From the NCBI GenBank assembly GCA_025355705.1, contig JANXZD010000193.1, forward strand, positions 1 to 18,408: DNA of 18,408 nt. Direction: 5' to 3'. Source of the DNA: Bacteroidota bacterium. Its GTDB lineage: Bacteria; Bacteroidota; Ignavibacteria; UBA10030; UBA8401. Below, in pieces: positions 15,601 to 18,408 of the stretch. Numbering within the stretch: the stretch's first letter is position 1; the number at the start of each line of letters is the position of its first letter. A program made the position numbers and the translations under genes. A model generated the notes under the pieces. The model was given only the letters and a program-made list of their open reading frames with translations. It searched no databases and was not told where the DNA came from.

Positions 15601-15637
15601 TTGGTAGCTTTAGTGGTTACCAATTAATTGGTTTTTT
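15601..15637 (+). terminator. weak hairpin with alternative pairing between the M3 gene and the tRNA
   Basis: ACCAA-TTAA-TTGGT (15619-15632) is followed by six T, a weak AT-rich terminator form. TTGGTA at 15601-15606 can instead pair with TACCAA at 15618-15623, so the two hairpins exclude each other. It probably ends M3 gene transcription; an attenuator role is speculative. Confidence 0.35.
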
Positions 15638-15690
15638 GGAGGAAGTTGAGATAAAAGAGTAAAAAACTGCTTAGGTTGGTGAAAAGAGTT

Positions 15691-15764
15691 GGCGGGGTAG
15701 CTCAGCTGGTTAGAGCGTCGGAATCATAATCCGTAGGTCGGCGGTTCAAGTCCGCCCCCCGCTA
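15691..15764 (+). tRNA. tRNA with anticodon CAT (elongator Met, or Ile2)
   Basis: A full cloverleaf of 74 nt: acceptor GGCGGGG (15691-15697) with CCCCGCT (15757-15763), D arm GCTC/GAGC, anticodon arm TCGGA/TCCGT around CAT (15725-15727), T arm GGCGG-TTCAAGT-CCGCC, discriminator A15764. CCA is not encoded. It is not the initiator: position 1-72 is a G.U pair instead of the C.A mismatch, and the anticodon stem lacks three G-C pairs. The 27-43 pair is U.U. A CAT tRNA may read Met, or Ile AUA after lysidine modification; I favour elongator Met but cannot decide from sequence alone. It has its own terminator downstream. Confidence 0.96.
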
Positions 15765-15775
15765 CATCTGTTATG

Positions 15776-15806
15776 AAAATGGCGATCTTTCGATCGCCAT
15801 TTTTTT
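15776..15806. terminator. strong terminator after the tRNA, probably bidirectional
   Basis: A 12-bp stem AAAATGGCGATC (15776-15787), loop TTTC, GATCGCCATTTT (15792-15803), with seven T in a row (15800-15806). The reverse strand gives TTTT after the stem, so it also serves the minus-strand PorV-family gene that ends at 15837. Confidence 0.9.
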
Positions 15807-15836
15807 ATTCTCAATTTTAAAAACCGTACAATTGTC

Positions 15837-16754
15837 CTATAGTCCAGTTATGGATAAACCAACTCTGTGACTTTGACTGAATATCGAATATGGTTCGGTT
15901 ACAAATGCATAATCAATTTTTGCAATGAGAACGCCTAACTTCGCACCAATACCAATACCCGCTGATGGATATTGAGTTTGTTGAAATCCGGTTCTTGCTT
16001 CAAAAATAAAATTTTCCTGCACCGTTGCCTGATACCCGAAACCAATATTTAAGATTTTTCTCGATTTAATATCGTTCATATCTTCAAATACAAAATCTGC
16101 CGCGGCAACAATTCCTTTTAGATTGATGCCGGCTCCAAGACGCAAGACACGCGGTAAATCATTTACACCAACTTTTCCGGAGAAGTTCTGAAACATTACT
16201 GATGTGGTAACATCTGTTCCAAGCATTTCCGCCCGATAGCGCAAACCAAAATCCACACTATATCCATTATCAATTTGCACATTAAGGTCTTGACGAATAT
16301 ATTTGAACGTTGTTCCGATTGACACATTTTCGTTAGGAGCTAATGCATACGATAATGCTGGAACAGTATTCATTACGTTAAAACTGCCTGTCTTACTGTT
16401 GTTATCATCATACCCCATAATATCCTTAACGCCGGAAGAAGCAAAACTTGCACCTAATACACCAAGGGGAAGCCTAAAAGCAAATGCAGCTGATTGAAAC
16501 TGACGGTCTAACCCTAAATTGATAGCAGAAAGTGAAGTGAAGCTGTAACTTTTAATAAGAGCCAACCCTGCCGGATTCCAATATGTTGATGTTGCGTCAT
16601 CGGTTAACGCTGTGAACGCATTCCCAAAACCAGCTGCTTCAACCGAGGTAGAGAATTGTAAGTATGGAGCAGCATAATTTTGCGCTACTACCGATTGAAA
16701 TAACAGCACACCGAAAAACATGAATGCTGCCGCAATGTGAAGTAGATTTTTCAT
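15837..16754 (-). CDS. PorV/PorQ-family outer-membrane beta-barrel protein
   Basis: 305 aa. Signal peptide 1-24 (hydrophobic core, VVA before Q25). Just after it comes the family signature AAGFGNAFTALTDDATSTYWNPAGLA (about 40-65, written here in pieces: AAGFGNAFTAL, TDDATSTYWNPAGLA), shared by PorV/PorQ and the older UPF0164 group. The rest is an alternating beta pattern ending in an aromatic-poor strand RVGLSITGL. PorV shuttles T9SS cargo at the outer membrane; in Ignavibacteria paralogs of this family are numerous, so this one may be a cargo-specific version and not the core PorV. AAGGAG upstream (ctcct at 16761-16765) fixes the start. It follows a large T9SS cargo gene by 88 nt on the same strand. 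Confidence 0.88.
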   Translation of the reverse strand: MKNLLHIAAAFMFFGVLLFQSVVAQNYAAPYLQFSTSVEAAGFGNAFTALTDDATSTYWNPAGLALIKSYSFTSLSAINLGLDRQFQSAAFAFRLPLGVLGASFASSGVKDIMGYDDNNSKTGSFNVMNTVPALSYALAPNENVSIGTTFKYIRQDLNVQIDNGYSVDFGLRYRAEMLGTDVTTSVMFQNFSGKVGVNDLPRVLRLGAGINLKGIVAAADFVFEDMNDIKSRKILNIGFGYQATVQENFIFEARTGFQQTQYPSAGIGIGAKLGVLIAKIDYAFVTEPYSIFSQSHRVGLSITGL

Positions 16755-16798
16755 GATTATCTCCTTTATATTTTATTCAACTTTGATATTCTTGAAAT

Positions 16799-16829
16799 AT
16801 TCAGCATGGAGATCGCCTCCATGCCGAAT
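16799..16829 (-). repeat. 13-bp hairpin between the T9SS cargo gene and the PorV-family gene
   Basis: Arms 16799-16811 and 16817-16829 pair over 13 positions with one G.U wobble and a 5-nt loop. No U-tract follows on the minus strand. It starts 13 nt past the cargo-gene stop and could protect the upstream mRNA 3' end or partly separate expression of the two genes. Confidence 0.55.
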
Positions 16830-16842
16830 TTTACGATTTCGT

Positions 16843-18408
16843 TTACTTCTTAACCGCAATAACTGCCTTAAAGGTCGCCGTTTCCGTTTTATTCAGATCA
16901 AGAGCAGTTATCTTCAAGAAATATACTCCATTCGCCAACGGTGATCCGTTCAGCCGACCGGTGAATTTGATTCCGGAAGAAACACCAGCCGGAATCGTCA
17001 GACGATCGATGATAGAACCAACACTGCGACCAAGCCAGTCGAACACTTCAATCGTAACAACCGCTGTGCGCGAGAGTCTAAAGAATACATTGGCATCATT
17101 CGCATCAGGATTGAACGGATTTGGATAGATATGGAAATCTTTAACACTCAAAATAGTTTCTTCTGTGATGAATTGAGTGCTTGCGCTATTTCCAACTTTG
17201 TCGCTGACACTAATCTTTATTGTATTACCGATGTTCTTAGGTTTGTATACTAAGATGGAATCCGAGAATGTTAACCCATTCGAAAGATTTGTCATTACCG
17301 TAGAATCTTTTTTCTCACTATCAATTTCTACAACTTTGAACGTCAACGTATCAATACCAGATTCACCATCCAAAATCCTCACTCTCACACCGGTTCCATC
17401 ACTGTTTTTGCTTAGGACGGTAAGTGTTGGAGCAATTGTATCCGATGATAGTGTGTTAAATTCAAACGTTGTTGAATTGCCGGCGTAATCTTTAACAGAC
17501 AAGAATATAAAACTTCTGCTTCGTTTCGCTTTATAACTTAGAATGTTGTTCTTGTAATTCATTAAATCTGCTTTTGTTGCAAGTGTTGCAAGAACAGTAT
17601 CATTCTTGGTGCTATTGATTTCCATGAGACTGATACTTGATGAATCAACGCCAGAGAAATCATCACTGATCTTAAGTCTTACACCAACACCTTCAACTGT
17701 ACTCTTTAATACTGATACTGTCGGTGCAAATTTATCAAGCGAAACTCTAAAATTAAATGGTTTGCTTTGATTACCGGCAATATCGCTTACTCCGTTCAGA
17801 GTGGAGAATCCGTACCGTTTTAACGAATCAAAGTCTACAGTTGTTAGATTTGTGAGACCGTCATTGACGACAATTTCATATCCGTCAAAAGGAACACGTA
17901 CCAAATTATCAACAACATCAAATGAAACTCGAACTGAATCGCCATTATAATCCCATTTCATTTGGCCGGGTGATAATCGATAGAGATATTGTTCAATATC
18001 AATTCGCTGTACCGAATCAACTGTTACGCCTCGTGTCGCAAAAAGATCAACAAATACTGTTGAAGAATCGACTTTCGATGCAGGAACAGTTACCGATGAT
18101 GGATCTTTGAGAGTAAATGTAACGGTACGGTTTCCATAATATCCGAGAGTCGGAGTTGAATTTGCAATATATACCGGTTTACGATCAACAAAGAAGTCTA
18201 ACGATTTATCAAGTCTGTTTCCGTTATTATTCTCTATAATAAATCGAACTGTATGTTTCCCTTCATCAAGGTTAAATAATGTGTTTGTCAAAGAAACAGT
18301 ACCTCTAAATCCTCTATCCCCATCGATGAACGTTGGAGAAAATGTAGCTCTTACGTTATCAATATAGAGTAACGGTGAGGTTGTTTTTAGTCCAGAAACA
18401 TTATCTGC
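16843..18408 (-). CDS. T9SS cargo surface protein with Ig-like repeats, 5' end cut by window edge
   Basis: The frame stays open to the right edge, so 521 residues of a longer protein are visible. Visible 1-220 is beta-rich with no clear family (phrases such as EGKHTVRFIIENNNG and VDGYEIVVND-like strands). Two tandem repeats follow, about 227-320 and 326-417, each reading roughly P-T-hydrophobic..GVR(L/V)(K/R)I.D..SG(V/I)D..EI(N/D)S.K.D.V..ILxYK.K..SV.D..GNS, consistent with Ig-like/Big repeats. The tail (422-521) is a T9SS sorting domain: FHIYPNPFNP (about 426-434), VTIEVFDWLGRSV and ANGVYFLKI. It should be displayed on or released from the cell surface, perhaps with the PorV-family protein downstream. 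Ligand or enzymatic role cannot be seen; the N-terminal part is outside the window. Confidence 0.88.
   Translation of the reverse strand, partial: ADNVSGLKTTSPLLYIDNVRATFSPTFIDGDRGFRGTVSLTNTLFNLDEGKHTVRFIIENNNGNRLDKSLDFFVDRKPVYIANSTPTLGYYGNRTVTFTLKDPSSVTVPASKVDSSTVFVDLFATRGVTVDSVQRIDIEQYLYRLSPGQMKWDYNGDSVRVSFDVVDNLVRVPFDGYEIVVNDGLTNLTTVDFDSLKRYGFSTLNGVSDIAGNQSKPFNFRVSLDKFAPTVSVLKSTVEGVGVRLKISDDFSGVDSSSISLMEINSTKNDTVLATLATKADLMNYKNNILSYKAKRSRSFIFLSVKDYAGNSTTFEFNTLSSDTIAPTLTVLSKNSDGTGVRVRILDGESGIDTLTFKVVEIDSEKKDSTVMTNLSNGLTFSDSILVYKPKNIGNTIKISVSDKVGNSASTQFITEETILSVKDFHIYPNPFNPDANDANVFFRLSRTAVVTIEVFDWLGRSVGSIIDRLTIPAGVSSGIKFTGRLNGSPLANGVYFLKITALDLNKTETATFKAVIAVKK

Noticed and set aside
18289..18291. 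TTG at 18291 as the start of the right-edge cargo protein
   Set aside because: The frame is open without a stop to the window edge (39 more codons with protein-like content), so the gene begins outside the window.
1..18408. CRISPR array, phage or conjugative genes, rRNA
   Set aside because: No regularly spaced direct repeats, no integrase with attachment sites, no structural phage proteins and no rRNA-like sequence seen.

Overview
The window looks like a chromosomal segment from a member of the Bacteroidota/Chlorobiota superphylum, most likely an Ignavibacteria-type bacterium. The grounds are two C-terminal tails of the type IX secretion system (T9SS) sorting type with the YPNPFNP signature, a PorV/PorQ-family outer membrane protein, a near-perfect Bacteroidota-type promoter (TTTG, 20 nt, TAnnTTTG) ahead of gap, a mixture of strong and absent Shine-Dalgarno sites, and an AT-leaning composition. 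This placement comes from motif recognition, not from a database search.

Layout. (1) 1-4537, minus strand: a housekeeping block read gap > pgk > rhomboid protease > ispG (ispG runs off the left edge). It joins lower glycolysis, intramembrane proteolysis and the penultimate step of the MEP isoprenoid pathway. (2) 4632-8549, plus strand: a PQQ-repeat-like protein of unknown function (DUF4905-like), a large membrane-bound heterodisulfide-reductase-like Fe-S oxidoreductase (possibly an ETF:menaquinone oxidoreductase), and 19 nt behind it an intact integrase-core protein that appears to have lost catalytic carboxylates. (3) 8684-11381, plus strand: a two-gene cassette of a small secreted beta-rich protein followed 4 nt later by a T9SS-exported matrixin (M10-like) zinc protease with an EF-hand loop; it ends at a strong bidirectional terminator. 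(4) 11466-12839, minus strand: an SGNH/GDSL hydrolase and a small polytopic membrane protein. (5) 12840-13415: an AT-rich gap with no convincing gene. (6) 13416-15764, plus strand: an exported M3 (Dcp-like) metallopeptidase and a tRNA gene with anticodon CAT, ending at a strong hairpin terminator. (7) 15837-18408, minus strand: a PorV/PorQ-family protein downstream of a large T9SS cargo protein that runs off the right edge.

The accessory content is mostly cell-surface and secretion biology: two T9SS cargo proteins, a PorV-like protein, two exported metallopeptidases and an SGNH hydrolase. The two most interesting observations are the apparently catalytically dead integrase-core protein at 7566-8549, which looks like a domesticated transposase, and the small-protein/matrixin pair at 8684-11381. 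The small protein of that pair has a sequence pattern resembling NTR/TIMP OB-fold metalloprotease inhibitors, so the pair could be a bacterial protease-inhibitor or protease-chaperone system. Both readings are inference and need structural or homology checks.
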